A stretch of DNA of 64,000 nucleotides from Palaemon carinicauda (lineage: Eukaryota > Arthropoda > Malacostraca > Decapoda > Palaemonidae). The stretch's first letter is position 1. Every line of letters begins with the position of its first letter. This document shows, one piece after another, positions 33,221 through 42,530 of this stretch. A program made the position numbers and the translations under genes. A model generated the notes under the pieces. The model was not told the origin of the DNA. It did no database searches and saw only the letters and a program-made list of their open reading frames with translations. Location of the stretch: assembly GCF_036898095.1 (NCBI RefSeq), contig NC_090744.1, positions 11,184,920-11,248,919 on the forward strand. The letters are read 5' to 3'.

Positions 33221-33394
33221 AGAGGAATAATTGAGGAGGTGTCAACAAGAAGTACTTGAGTACCTGGCCACAGGTGGCGCTGGTAAATACACCCCCTTCT
33301 AGTATTGTGATAGCTGGCGTATCCCTCCATAGAATTCTGTCGGGCAACGGAGTTGACAGCTACATGATTATCGGGTAAGTTTAATATTGAAAAA
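33221..33394 (-). repeat. 5' terminal repeat of copy B
   Basis: ~165 bp that is the inverse of the middle of B's own 3' terminal repeat (26575-26720): shared words include GACAGAATTCTATGGAGGGA, ATCACAATACTAGAAGGGGG and CAGCGCCACCTGTGGCCAGG. Ends ...AATATTGAAAAA. Confidence 0.82.
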
Positions 33395-33399
33395 TAACA

Positions 33400-33844
33400 T
33401 TTTTCAATATTAAACTTAGCCGGTGATTATATAAGCTGATTCACACCCAGGGGGGTGGGTAGAGACCAGCAATAATTGTTTACATTATTATGAGCTAAGG
33501 ATTTTTTATTTCGTTTTAGCAGTTATTCAAAATAACAAACATAAAATAAATAAGTACCTGGTAAGGAAGTCGACTTGAACAATTACTCTGCCTTTTTAGG
33601 TACGTCTTCCTTACGGAGCCTCGCGATCCTCTTAGGATGCTGAGCGACCCCTAGGAGCTGAAGTATCAAGGGTTGCAACCCATACTACAGGACCTCATCA
33701 AAACCTCTAATCTAGGCGCTTCTCAAGAAAAGAATTTGACCACCCGCCAAATCAACCAGGATGCGAAAGGCTTCTTAGCCTTCCGGACAACCCAAAAACA
33801 ACAATAAAAAACATTTCAAGAGAAAGATTAAAAAGGTTATGGAA
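33400..33844 (-). other. ICR second half and 3' untranslated region of copy C
   Basis: 33400-33438 is the inverse of C's 5' extremity (39569-39606), a perfect 38-bp match. The rest, up to the YR stop, is noncoding and parallels 44291-44694 of copy D almost base for base. Confidence 0.82.
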
Positions 33845-36493
33845 TTAGGGGAATGTAGTGGTTGAGCCCTCACCCACTACTGCACTCGCTGCTACGAATG
33901 GTCCCAGGGTGTAGCAGTTCTCGTAAAGAGACTGGACATCTTTAAGATAAAAAGACGCGAACACTGACTTGCTTCTCCAATAGGTTGCGTCCATTATACT
34001 CTGCAGAGATCTATTTTGTTTAAAGGCCACTGAAGTTGCGACAGCTCTAACTTCATGTGTCCTTACCTTCAGCAAAGCTTGGTCTTCCTCACTCAGATGG
34101 GAATGAGCTTCTCGTATCAACAGTCTGATATAATAGGATAAAGCATTCTTTGACATAGGCAAAGAAGGTTTCTTAATAGAACACCATAAAGCTTCTGACT
34201 GTCCTCGTAAAGGTTTAGTTTGTCTTAAATAGAACTTAAGAGCTCTAACAGGGCATAAGACTCTTTCTAGTTCATTTCCAACCATATTTGAAAGGCTTGG
34301 AATATCGAACGATTTCGGCCAAGGACGAGAAGGTAGCTCGTTTTTGGCTAGAAAACCAAGCTGTAAAGAACATGTAGCCATTTCAGATGAAAATCCGATG
34401 TTCCTGCTGAAGGCGTGAATCTCACTGACTCTTTTAGCTGTGGCCAAGCAAACCAGGAAAAGAGTCTTTAAAGTGAGATCTTTAAAGGAGGCTGAATGTA
34501 GTGGCTCAAACCTTTCTGACATAAGGAATCTTAGTACCACGTCTAAATTCCAACCAGGTGTAGCCAAACGACGCTCCTTCGTGGTCTCAAAAGACTTAAG
34601 GAGGTCCTGTAGATCTTTGTTGTTGGAAAGATCTAAGCCTCTGTGACGGAAGACTGATGCCAACATGCTTCTGTAACCTTTGATAGTGGGAGCTGAAAGA
34701 GATCTTTCTTTCCTCAGGTATAATAGGAAGTCAGCTATTTGGGTTACAGAGGTACTGGTCGAGGATACTGATACTGACTTGCACCAGTTTCGGAAGACTT
34801 CCCACTTCGACTGGTAGACTCTAAGAGTGGATGTCCTCCTTGCTCTAGCAATCGCCCTGGCTGCCTCCTTCGAAAAGCCTCTAGCTCTAGAGAGTCTTTC
34901 GATAGTCTGAAGGCAGTCAGACGAAGAGCGTGGAGGCCTTGGTGTACCTTCTTTACGTGTGGCTGACGTAGAAGGTCCACCCTTAGAGGAAGAGTTCTGG
35001 GAACGTCCACTAGCCATTGAAGTACCTCGGTGAACCATTCTCTCGCGGGCCAGAGGGGAGCAACTAACGTCAACCTTGTCCCTTCGTGAGAGGCGAACTT
35101 CTGCAGTACCTTGTTGACAATCTTGAACGGGGGGAATGCATATAGGTCTAGATGTGACCAATCCAGTAGAAAGGCATCTATATGAACTGCTGCTGGGTCC
35201 GGGATTGGTGAGCAATATATTGGGAGCCTCTTGGTCATCGAGGTTGCGAAGAGATCTATGGTAGGCTGGCCCCATGTGGCCCACAGTCTCTTGCACACAT
35301 TCTTGTGTAGGGTCCATTCTGTTGGAATGATTTGTCCCTTCCGACTGAGGCAATCTGCCATGACATTCAAGTTGCCTTGGATGAACCTCGTTACTAGAGA
35401 AAGGTTTAGATCTTTTGACCAGGTGAGGAGGTCCCTTGCGATCTCGTACAACGTCATAGAATGAGTCCCTCCTTGCTTGGAGATGTACGCCAAAGCCGTG
35501 GTGTTGTCCGAGTTCACCTCCACCACTTTGCCTTGAAGGAGGGACTTGAAGCTTTTCAAGGCCAGATGAACTGCCAGTAGCTCCTTGCAGTTGATATGTA
35601 ACGTTCTTTGATTCGAGTTCCAAGTTCCCGAGCATTCCCGACCGTCTAATGTCGCACCCCAGCCCGTGTCCGATGCGTCCGAGAAGAGAACGTGGTTGGG
35701 GGTCTGAACAACCAGGGGCAGACCCTCTCTGAGGCTGATACTGTCCTTCCACCAAGTCAGGGATGACTTCATCTTCTCGGAAATGGGGATCGAGACCGCT
35801 TCTAGCGTCTTGTCCTTTTTCCAGTAAACAGCTAGGTGAAATTGAAGGGGACGGAGGTGTAGTCTCCCTAATGAAACGAACTGTTCCAGGGATGATAGCG
35901 TCCCTATCAGACTCATCCACTGTCTGACTGAACATCGTTCCTTTTTCAGCATGTTCTGGATGCATACCTGGGCTTGACTTGTTCTGGGGGCCGACGGAAA
36001 AGCCCGAAAAGCTTGACTGTGAATCTCCATCCCTAAATACACAATAGTTTGGGATGGGACCAGTTGAGACTTTTCCATATTGACCAGGAGACCCAATTCC
36101 TTGATCAGATCTAGAGTCCACTTTAGATTCTCCAGACAGCGACGACAGGAAGCAGCTCTTAGAAGCCAGTCGTCCAAATAGAGGGAGGCTCTGATGTCCG
36201 CTAAATGAAGGAATTTGGCTATATTCCTCATCAGCCTCGTAAACACAAGAGGAGCTGTGCTTAGGCCAAAGCACAGGGCTTGAAATTGGTAGACAACCTT
36301 TTCGTAAACGAATCTCAGAAAAGGTTGGGAGTCTGGGTGGATGGGGACGTGAAAGTATGCGTCCCTTAGGTCTAAAGAGACCATCCAGACTTCCTTTCTG
36401 ACCGCTGCTAGAACGGACTTTGTGGTCTCCATGGCGAACGTCTGCTTTGTGACAAAGACATTCAGCGCACTGACGTCTAGCACCGGCCTCCAC
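33845..36493 (-). CDS. Tyrosine recombinase ORF (YR), DIRS copy C, 882 codons
   Basis: The C-terminal ~320 residues form the recombinase that would integrate the circular DNA copy. The core-binding part contains SKEAARAIARARRTSTLRVY and SAPTIKGYRSMLASVFRH. Catalytic residues by position are Arg 688 (AKRVSEIHAF), His 813 and Arg 816 (HEVRAVATSVAF), and Tyr 849 (FASFYLKDV), all present. The first ~560 codons overlap the RT/RNase H frame and have no recognisable domain. The ATG shown is simply the first Met of the frame; the true start may be much closer to the recombinase domain. Long YR-RT overlap is a known DIRS feature. Confidence 0.88.
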   Translation of the reverse strand: MEAGARRQCAECLCHKADVRHGDHKVRSSSGQKGSLDGLFRPKGRILSRPHPPRLPTFSEIRLRKGCLPISSPVLWPKHSSSCVYEADEEYSQIPSFSGHQSLPLFGRLASKSCFLSSLSGESKVDSRSDQGIGSPGQYGKVSTGPIPNYCVFRDGDSQSSFSGFSVGPQNKSSPGMHPEHAEKGTMFSQTVDESDRDAIIPGTVRFIRETTPPSPSISPSCLLEKGQDARSGLDPHFREDEVIPDLVEGQYQPQRGSAPGCSDPQPRSLLGRIGHGLGCDIRRSGMLGNLELESKNVTYQLQGATGSSSGLEKLQVPPSRQSGGGELGQHHGFGVHLQARRDSFYDVVRDRKGPPHLVKRSKPFSSNEVHPRQLECHGRLPQSEGTNHSNRMDPTQECVQETVGHMGPAYHRSLRNLDDQEAPNILLTNPGPSSSSYRCLSTGLVTSRPICIPPVQDCQQGTAEVRLSRRDKVDVSCSPLARERMVHRGTSMASGRSQNSSSKGGPSTSATRKEGTPRPPRSSSDCLQTIERLSRARGFSKEAARAIARARRTSTLRVYQSKWEVFRNWCKSVSVSSTSTSVTQIADFLLYLRKERSLSAPTIKGYRSMLASVFRHRGLDLSNNKDLQDLLKSFETTKERRLATPGWNLDVVLRFLMSERFEPLHSASFKDLTLKTLFLVCLATAKRVSEIHAFSRNIGFSSEMATCSLQLGFLAKNELPSRPWPKSFDIPSLSNMVGNELERVLCPVRALKFYLRQTKPLRGQSEALWCSIKKPSLPMSKNALSYYIRLLIREAHSHLSEEDQALLKVRTHEVRAVATSVAFKQNRSLQSIMDATYWRSKSVFASFYLKDVQSLYENCYTLGPFVAASAVVGEGSTTTFP

Positions 36494-36990
36494 CCTCCTG
36501 TCTTCTTTACCACTAAGAAGAGACGGTTGTAGAAGCCCGGGGATTGATGGTCCCGGACTTTGACTACCGCTCCCTTTTCTAGTAAGAGAGACACCTCCTG
36601 CTTCAAAGCTCGTCTCTTGTCTTCCTCTCTGTACCTGGGAGAGAGATCGATGGGAGACGTTGCTAGAGGGGGTTTGCGTACAAACGGGATCTTGTACCCT
36701 TCTCTGAGCAACTTCACAGATTGTGCATCTGCGCCTCTTTTCTCCCAGGTCTGCCAGAAGTTCTTGAGTCTGGCTCCCACTGCTGTCTGAAGAAGGAGGC
36801 AGTCAGACTCTGCCTTTAAAGGACTTGGTACCTTTCTTCTTCCCACGTCTCCCTTCGACACGAGCACCTCCTCTGCTGGAGGCTCTGCCACGAAAGGGCG
36901 GAATGAATCTGGACGCTGGAGTGTCCATCCTGGGTCTTGACAAGGTAGGCAAAGGGGTGGCTTTGTGGGCAGAGGACGCAACCAGGTCAT
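34744..36990 (-). CDS. RT / RNase H / methyltransferase-like polyprotein, DIRS copy C, 748 codons
   Basis: RT: GWRPVLDVSALNVF, motif A SLDLRDAYFHVPI (first catalytic Asp near 207), motif B QALCFGLSTAPLVFTRLM, motif C YLDDWLL (near 271-274). RNase H: LFSDASDTGWGATLDG, CKELLAVHLAL, NSDNTTALAYISKQGG, NVMADCLSRKG. The C-terminal QPTIDLFATSM, DAFLLDWSHLDLYAFPPF and APLWPAREW blocks correspond to the methyltransferase-like region of DIRS polyproteins. No frameshift or stop was seen. It overlaps the gag 3' end by 188 nt in another frame and the YR frame by 1750 nt. Expression is presumably by reinitiation or internal initiation (inference). Confidence 0.9.
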   Translation of the reverse strand: MTWLRPLPTKPPLCLPCQDPGWTLQRPDSFRPFVAEPPAEEVLVSKGDVGRRKVPSPLKAESDCLLLQTAVGARLKNFWQTWEKRGADAQSVKLLREGYKIPFVRKPPLATSPIDLSPRYREEDKRRALKQEVSLLLEKGAVVKVRDHQSPGFYNRLFLVVKKTGGWRPVLDVSALNVFVTKQTFAMETTKSVLAAVRKEVWMVSLDLRDAYFHVPIHPDSQPFLRFVYEKVVYQFQALCFGLSTAPLVFTRLMRNIAKFLHLADIRASLYLDDWLLRAASCRRCLENLKWTLDLIKELGLLVNMEKSQLVPSQTIVYLGMEIHSQAFRAFPSAPRTSQAQVCIQNMLKKERCSVRQWMSLIGTLSSLEQFVSLGRLHLRPLQFHLAVYWKKDKTLEAVSIPISEKMKSSLTWWKDSISLREGLPLVVQTPNHVLFSDASDTGWGATLDGRECSGTWNSNQRTLHINCKELLAVHLALKSFKSLLQGKVVEVNSDNTTALAYISKQGGTHSMTLYEIARDLLTWSKDLNLSLVTRFIQGNLNVMADCLSRKGQIIPTEWTLHKNVCKRLWATWGQPTIDLFATSMTKRLPIYCSPIPDPAAVHIDAFLLDWSHLDLYAFPPFKIVNKVLQKFASHEGTRLTLVAPLWPAREWFTEVLQWLVDVPRTLPLRVDLLRQPHVKKVHQGLHALRLTAFRLSKDSLELEAFRRRQPGRLLEQGGHPLLESTSRSGKSSETGASQYQYPRPVPL

Positions 36991-39226
36991 GGGTGTCCTT
37001 CTGAATCAAAGAGGCAGCAATCTCCTTAATCAAGTCCTCTGGAAAAAGGCACTTTGAGAGAGGAGCAAAAAGAAGTTCTGATCTCTGACACGGTGTTACT
37101 CCAGCTGACAGGAAAGAGCAAAGGTTCTCCCGTTTCTTGAGGACCCCGGATACGAACGAAGCCGCAAGCTCACTAGATCCGTCACGTATGGCCTTGTCCA
37201 TGCAGGACATTATGAGCAAGGAAGATTCCTTGTCAGACGGGGAGATCTTCCTGCTCAAAGCTCCCAGACACCAGTCCAAAAAGTTAAAGACCTCGAAGGC
37301 TCTAAATACTCCTTTCAACAGATGGTCTAGGTCCGTAGGAGACCAGCATATCTTAGAGCGTCTCATGGCTAGCCTGCGGGGAGAGTCTACCAGACTTGAG
37401 AAGTCGCCCTGGGCAGAGGCAGGAACTCCCAAGCCGAGAACTTCTCCCGTGGCGTACCAGACGCTCGATCTGGAAGAGAGTCTCGCAGGGGGAAACGTAA
37501 ACGCTGTCTTCCCTAGGTTCTTTTTGGACTGCATCCAATCTCCTAAAACTCGTAAAGCTCTCTTGGACGAGCGGGCGAGGACGAGTTTCGTAAAGGCAGG
37601 CGCGGATGACTGCGTACCTAAAGCAAACTCTGACGGAGGAGAGCGTGGAGCCGCAGACACAAACTGGTCCGGATACATCTCTTTGAACAGAGCAAGAACT
37701 TTTCTAAAGTCCAAAGAGGGTTGCGTGGTCTTGGGCTCGTCAAGGTCCGTATGTGGGTCATCAATGTGTGCCGCGTCGTCATCATCAGAGAGTCCATCAT
37801 CTGAGAATTGAGGAGGAAGCGGCAAAGGAGTAGGAATCGGCTGGTCAGCTGAGTCCGGCAGCACGGGTGCACGCGTGACTGAACCGGACGCAACGTCATG
37901 GAACTGTTGCCCAGTCTGTGAACTGGCAACAACCATAGCAGCGCGGGGACGCATAGCGTCTACTCCAGACTGTCTAGTCTGATGTGGGCGAGCAGAGGTA
38001 ACCACACTGGGTTGCGGAGGTTGACGCACCGCGTCAAAACAAAACAACTTAGACTGTTGTTGTACCTCGCGAACGTCAACAGAAGGTTCCGCGCGTCGCT
38101 GAACGTCAACATGCGGCTGGCAGGGTACACTGGAACGCATGGGTGGCGGGACTCTCTCAGCTGGAGTGCGGCAGAAGGTCGCCTCAGCGTCCACAGGACG
38201 CACAACCGTGGGTGGTTGTAGGCTAGAGGTTGGTGCAGCGTCAACCTTCTCCGCACGAAAGTCCTGCATCAATGACGTTAACTGAGACTGCATGGTCTGC
38301 AGCAAAGACCACTTAGGGTCTACAGGAGCAGGTGCGGCAACAGACGGTGTGACTGCATGATGCGGTACCGCTTTGCCTCTCTTAGGAGGTGAGCAGTCGT
38401 CGGAAGACTGCAGCGAGTCCGAACTGACCCAGTGGCTACAACTGGGCCGTTGGACTTGCGCGGAAGGGACCGACTTGCGCTTAAGAGGCCGCGAGACCTT
38501 GGTCCATGGTTTCTTACGAGAAACCTCTTCCGCAGACGAGGAATAAATGGGCTCTCTCGTCTTTGTGTGGGTGGGGCGATCTTGGGTAGATACGCCCGAA
38601 ACCACGGAGGGAACGTCTGTTCGCTGATTAAAGCCTCTCGAACCCTTTGGTCGTACGACATTGCTTCTCCCCTGGACTTGGGAGCTTGCAAGAGGTCCCG
38701 GACTGGGAGGACGACAGGCACGAACAGACGAACCCTCAAGCGCAACACTATCCACAACACTATCACTCACTTTATCACTACCCACTGCACTCTTACACTT
38801 CAGCTCCTTGACGTCTGCCATGAGCTGGTTACGGTCACTAGCCAAGGACTCGACTCTCTCACCCAGAGCTTGGATGGCACGCATCATATCTGCCATCGAA
38901 GGTTCTTGAGTGCTAGAAGGGGGATCAGGAGCAACCACTACAGGGGAAGGAATAGGTTGTGGGGCATGAGGAGAGGAAAATTCAACGGAGCGAGACGAAC
39001 TTCTCCTGACTCTATCTCTCTCTAGCCTACGTGTATATTTCTGGAATTCGATAAAATCGAATTCCGAAAGCCCAACGCATTCCTCACATCGATCTTCCAA
39101 TTGACAGGTTTTATACCGACAATTGGAACAAACAGTGTGAGGATCGATAGAGGCCTTCGGAAGACGCCTTGAACAGTCCCTAGCATTACACTTCCTGAAT
39201 TTAGGGACTTGAGAAGGGTCAGCCAT
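36803..39226 (-). CDS. Gag-like protein, DIRS copy C, 807 codons
   Basis: Starts MADPSQVPKFRKCNARDC. Cysteines at 13, 18, 33, 36, 41, 47 and 50 with His 30 form a zinc-cluster-like N-terminus. A basic stretch (RRLERDRVRRSSSRSV), a predicted helical segment (MADMMRAIQALGERVESL) and a long Ser/Pro-rich middle follow. A conserved helical part near 560-740 (FRKVLALFKEMYPDQFVS, SGVLKKRENLCSFLSAGVTP) precedes a basic Gly/Arg tail (RGRASSRGGARVEG). First ORF of the element, so presumably the structural nucleic-acid-binding protein. No CCHC knuckle is seen. Intact. Confidence 0.85.
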   Translation of the reverse strand: MADPSQVPKFRKCNARDCSRRLPKASIDPHTVCSNCRYKTCQLEDRCEECVGLSEFDFIEFQKYTRRLERDRVRRSSSRSVEFSSPHAPQPIPSPVVVAPDPPSSTQEPSMADMMRAIQALGERVESLASDRNQLMADVKELKCKSAVGSDKVSDSVVDSVALEGSSVRACRPPSPGPLASSQVQGRSNVVRPKGSRGFNQRTDVPSVVSGVSTQDRPTHTKTREPIYSSSAEEVSRKKPWTKVSRPLKRKSVPSAQVQRPSCSHWVSSDSLQSSDDCSPPKRGKAVPHHAVTPSVAAPAPVDPKWSLLQTMQSQLTSLMQDFRAEKVDAAPTSSLQPPTVVRPVDAEATFCRTPAERVPPPMRSSVPCQPHVDVQRRAEPSVDVREVQQQSKLFCFDAVRQPPQPSVVTSARPHQTRQSGVDAMRPRAAMVVASSQTGQQFHDVASGSVTRAPVLPDSADQPIPTPLPLPPQFSDDGLSDDDDAAHIDDPHTDLDEPKTTQPSLDFRKVLALFKEMYPDQFVSAAPRSPPSEFALGTQSSAPAFTKLVLARSSKRALRVLGDWMQSKKNLGKTAFTFPPARLSSRSSVWYATGEVLGLGVPASAQGDFSSLVDSPRRLAMRRSKICWSPTDLDHLLKGVFRAFEVFNFLDWCLGALSRKISPSDKESSLLIMSCMDKAIRDGSSELAASFVSGVLKKRENLCSFLSAGVTPCQRSELLFAPLSKCLFPEDLIKEIAASLIQKDTHDLVASSAHKATPLPTLSRPRMDTPASRFIPPFRGRASSRGGARVEGRRGKKKGTKSFKGRV

Positions 39227-39606
39227 TTTGAATAAGTCAAAGGGGAATTCAAAAACTATCCAAAGTCATCAACAAATAATCCGATATCAACAAAAGAATG
39301 CAAGGATGTATTGAAGATAAAGCCTGCAAAGCGAAAGCTCAAAACTAGAAATGTGTACTTCACCAAAAAGTTGTGAAAACCAATCCAGTTAGCAACAGCG
39401 AATTAGTAGGTCTTGCCGGTGGCACGACAGAGAGAAAATTGAGTTCTGTGTTTACATTGAGTACTGAGTACCTGCCTGACAGATGGCGCTGTTGAAGTAC
39501 ACCCCCTACCTGCATAGCGATCGCTGGCGGATTTTGAACGTAGAGTTTTCTGTCGAGCAGCAGAGCTGCAGCTTATATAATCACCGGCTAAGTTTAATAT
39601 TGAAAA
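39227..39606 (-). repeat. 5' leader and 5' terminal repeat of copy C
   Basis: 39427-39606 is the inverse of the middle of C's 3' terminal repeat (26285-26440), including CTGCATAGCGATCGCTGGCG and CTGTCGAGCAGCAGAGCTGC. It ends TTTAATATTGAAAAA. 39227-39426 is the noncoding leader shared with D. Confidence 0.82.
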
Positions 39607-40564
39607 ATAGTTTGAACGGCCTTTCCACCTTTACTCAAGTCATACACCTATTAAAAGGTCGATGATTTGTACTCATGTAGGAACAAATACGTTTCTCTCA
39701 TGAAGACATTTGACATAAAATGTTACAATTGAAAACCTACATTTCCAAAGGGAAGCAAGCAAAAAGATACGACATGACCTGACCTAACCTAAGGTGGGCA
39801 TCCTTACCTACAGGGGGTTCTGTCCACTACCACCACCCTTAAGACTTGGTGTCCTTACTTAACTTACCCTAAGGTAGGCTGTATTCCTGTGTTGTTTCCT
39901 CAGTCTGTTTTCCTTCAGAAACATGGTTTTAGACGAATCTTCTTTAGGAAAGTATGACTTCCTGACAGTAATGGACATCAATTCTGTTCAAAACAGTCAT
40001 GATCACCCCAGTAATAGTTCTTATTCTATGCAAGAGGGAAATGCAGATATATTCGGCATGACAACAGCAACAAAATCCTCACCAACCATGATAATAAGGA
40101 TGACTTCCACTGAGGCCTCTGTCGATCATTTTCTGGGGCTTCATCAATATCATCTTCTTGGAAGTAGCAGTGTCTACAGGACCTAAAGAAGACAAAGGTT
40201 GTAGCTTAGCTAGTAGTAATAGTAGTAGTAGTAGTAATAATAATAATAATAATAATGATGATGACAACAACAATTGTTCCACAATAATGGACATAACATC
40301 TCTAGAAATAAGCGTAGATGACTGGCAAAAAAAATGTCACATGACAGAAAAAAAAAAAGTTCTGCTTGGTGACTTGGATGGCGACTGCAAGCGGCAACCA
40401 GTTCTGGCACTATAGAAAGTGGGATATTACTGTCTGAAGGCATAGAATTTGGATAATTTTATTCAACTGTAGAACCTAGGTTATGATTAGTCTCCAGCAA
40501 TAGAATATTCTTCTTCACGCAAGGGGTTAACTACTGCACTGTAATTGGTCAGTGGCCACTTTCC
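39607..40564. other. Flank of copy C without a recognised gene
   Basis: Holds CCTAACCTAAGG-type motifs around 39785 and 39870 and a short TAG/TAA microsatellite (40214-40256). An 88-codon ORF at 39923-40186 has no known motif but its end resembles 25430-25540. Confidence 0.5.
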
Positions 40565-41035
40565 TTTTGTTATGGTAAGCAGCTCTTTTAGGAGAAAGAC
40601 ACTCCAAAATCAAACCATCGTTCTCTAGTCTTGGGTAGTACCATGGTGTTGCACTGACTTGGGTTAGAGTTCTCTTGCTTGAGGGTACACTCAGGAACAC
40701 TTCTATCTTATTTCTCTTCCTCTTGTTTTGTACAAGTTTTTATAGTTTTAGGAAATATTTATATCAATGTTACTGTTTGTTCTTCATGAGTCTTTTTATC
40801 GTTTATTTATGACATATTTGTTTTTGATGTTGTTAATAGTTTATATATGACATGTCTGTTTTGACATTGTTACTTATTTTAGAATGATTTATTGTTAATT
40901 TGTTCTCTTCATTTATTTATTTCCTTTCCTCACTGGGCTATTTTTCCCTGTTGGAGCCCCTGGGCTTATAGCATCTTGCTTTTCCAACTAGGGTTGTAGC
41001 TTAGCAAGTAATAATAATAATAATAATAATAATAA
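40565..41035 (+). repeat. R3 retroposon, long copy with (TAA)n tail
   Basis: From the head AGCAGCTCTTTTAGGAGAAAG through ATCAAACCATCGTTCTCTAG, the AT-rich middle and CTTTTCCAACTAGGGTTGTA to a TAATAATAA tail at 41009-41036. One of the longest copies, useful as the family reference. 41037-41749 has no recognised gene; part of it (41195-41260) resembles the foldback arms at 52641. Confidence 0.82.
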
Positions 41036-41749
41036 TAGGTTTAAAATACTCTATCCATTACAATTTCCTAACTAATACCAGGGTAAAATTTTACTGTATT
41101 GTAGTACAATAATGAAGAAAATAATAAACATCTCTGGTGTAATTATAGGGGGTTTGAACAATTCCGATGAAAATAGGCTATATGGCAGATATCCTTACTT
41201 TTTAAAACTCTAAAAGTTATGACTGACAAACCACATTTCTAAAGAGAATCAAAGATAAGGTTATAACCAAATGTAGGATTCACATCATAACCTAATGGGT
41301 AACACTACAACCATTTCGAATAGTTTTAATTTTGGGGGATGCGAGAGAAAAATTTATTCACACAAAAGTAATTCTTCTTCAAAATATTCAACATAAAAAA
41401 AGTCTATAACTGTTTGAGGTAAGAGGAAAGAACCATTAAATTGCCAATGTTTGAACTCAAATTAGTCAACTTGATTCAATATCAATCTGTAACTATAGTT
41501 GAGGGTAAAACTCTTAAACATTTAATCGGGTCCAATTTCCTAAATTATGTACAGAACACACCCCTTGGACCAACATAACTTTAACTTGTCCCAAGACAAG
41601 TCGCAACCCTAGGTTTAGCGGTATGTTGATAGTAAGGAAGCCAGTAGGCGTGAGTAGGGTAATGTTACACCCTGTTAGATAAGGATACGGCTCCTAGTTA
41701 GGTTAGGTGGGGAACCTGGCTTTATTTTCCATTTCATCGGGTAACTATT

Positions 41750-42364
41750 TTAACCCTTTTACCCCCAGGCTATTTGGAAATTTCCAACCCTTAACCCCTA
41801 GGGGGTTATTTTTTCCCAGCACATTTTACTGTATATTTTTTTTAAATTGCTCTAACAGGCTTAATTTTTGTCATAGAGAGGTCAGGTTGGTCTCATTCTC
41901 TTGAAAAATGCCTGAATTTTCTCAAAAAATTATCAAAAATATGAAAAAAAAATATTTATAGCATTTTTTTGTAAGGACGTACCGGTACGTCCATGGGGGT
42001 AAAGGGATGGCTTTTGTGAAACGTACCAGTACGTCCATGGGGGTAAAGGGATGGCTTTTGTGAAACGTACCAGTACGTCCATGGGGGTAAAGGGATGGCT
42101 TTTGTGAAACGTACCAGTACGTCCATGGGGGTAAAGGGATGGCTTTTGTGAAACGTACCAGTACGTCCATGGGGGTAAAGGGATGGCTTTTGTGAAACGT
42201 ACCAGTACGTCCATGGGGGTAAAGGGATGGCTTTTGTGAAACGTACCAGTACGTCCATGGGGGTAAAGGGATGGCTTTTGTGAAACGTACCAGTACGTCC
42301 ATGGGGGTAAAGGGATGGCTTTTGTGAAACGTACCAGTACGTCCCTTGGGGGTAAAAGGGTTAA
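41750..42364 (+). mobile_element. piggyBac-like TTAA MITE, copy 8, expanded
   Basis: Standard ends with TTAA on both sides, but ~615 bp instead of ~310. The gain is a 44-bp tandem array at 41984-42344. The long open frames across it on the minus strand (up to 194 codons) come from the array and are not genes. Confidence 0.9.
41984..42344 (+). repeat. 44-bp tandem array inside MITE copy 8, eight units
   Basis: ATGGGGGTAAAGGGATGG starts at 41993, 42037, 42081, 42125, 42169, 42213, 42257 and 42301, an exact 44-bp period. All units after the first look identical. Other MITE copies carry one unit. Each unit holds the near-palindrome ACGTACCAGTACGT. Confidence 0.95.
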
Positions 42365-42530
42365 TATACAAGGTAATCAAATTCCAAGTTTTTATACAGT
42401 AATTGATAATTAATGCTTGTATTAGCCCACGGGGCAAATCCGCATAGCAAAACATATTCCACTTGCAATGAGATATTGAATTGCGTGCGAAGAAAAAATA
42501 CAGCAAAGCAAAAAAACCAATTAATCATTA

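Larger units (their letters stand above)
26531..33394 (-). mobile_element. DIRS-like retrotransposon copy B, inserted in the ICR of copy C
   Basis: The body's 5' extremity at 33357-33394 is inverse-complementary to the ICR segment at 26818-26854. The 3' terminal repeat is 26531-26811. The insert is bounded by TGTTA (26526-26530) on the left and TAACA (33395-33399) on the right, immediately between the two halves of C's ICR. Its gag is expanded and rearranged, RT motifs A and B are deleted, and YR has a stop and a Tyr-to-Phe change, so it cannot move alone. Confidence 0.87.
26242..39606 (-). mobile_element. DIRS-like retrotransposon copy C, split by nested insertion of copy B
   Basis: The 3' terminal repeat is at 26242-26525 and the body at 33400-39606, about 6.49 kb when the 6.87-kb insert is ignored, matching copy D (6.50 kb). 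The pairing is supported by private variants: 26242-26525 contains AACTACGTTCAAAATCCGCC, the inverse of GGCGGATTTTGAACGTAG in C's 5' end at 39526-39543, while copy D has a different version. Gag, RT/RNase H and YR frames are all open. Outer 3' flank is TGTTA. Copies C and D look ~95% identical by eye. Confidence 0.85.

Noticed and set aside
38432..39025. 197-codon plus-strand ORF opposite gag
   Set aside because: Antisense shadow of the gag frame, with a matching shadow in copy D (49432-49875).
41922..42506. 194-codon ORF with repeated PPWTYWYVSQK-like text
   Set aside because: Product of the 44-bp array inside a noncoding MITE; overlapping frames on the same strand show the same repetition.
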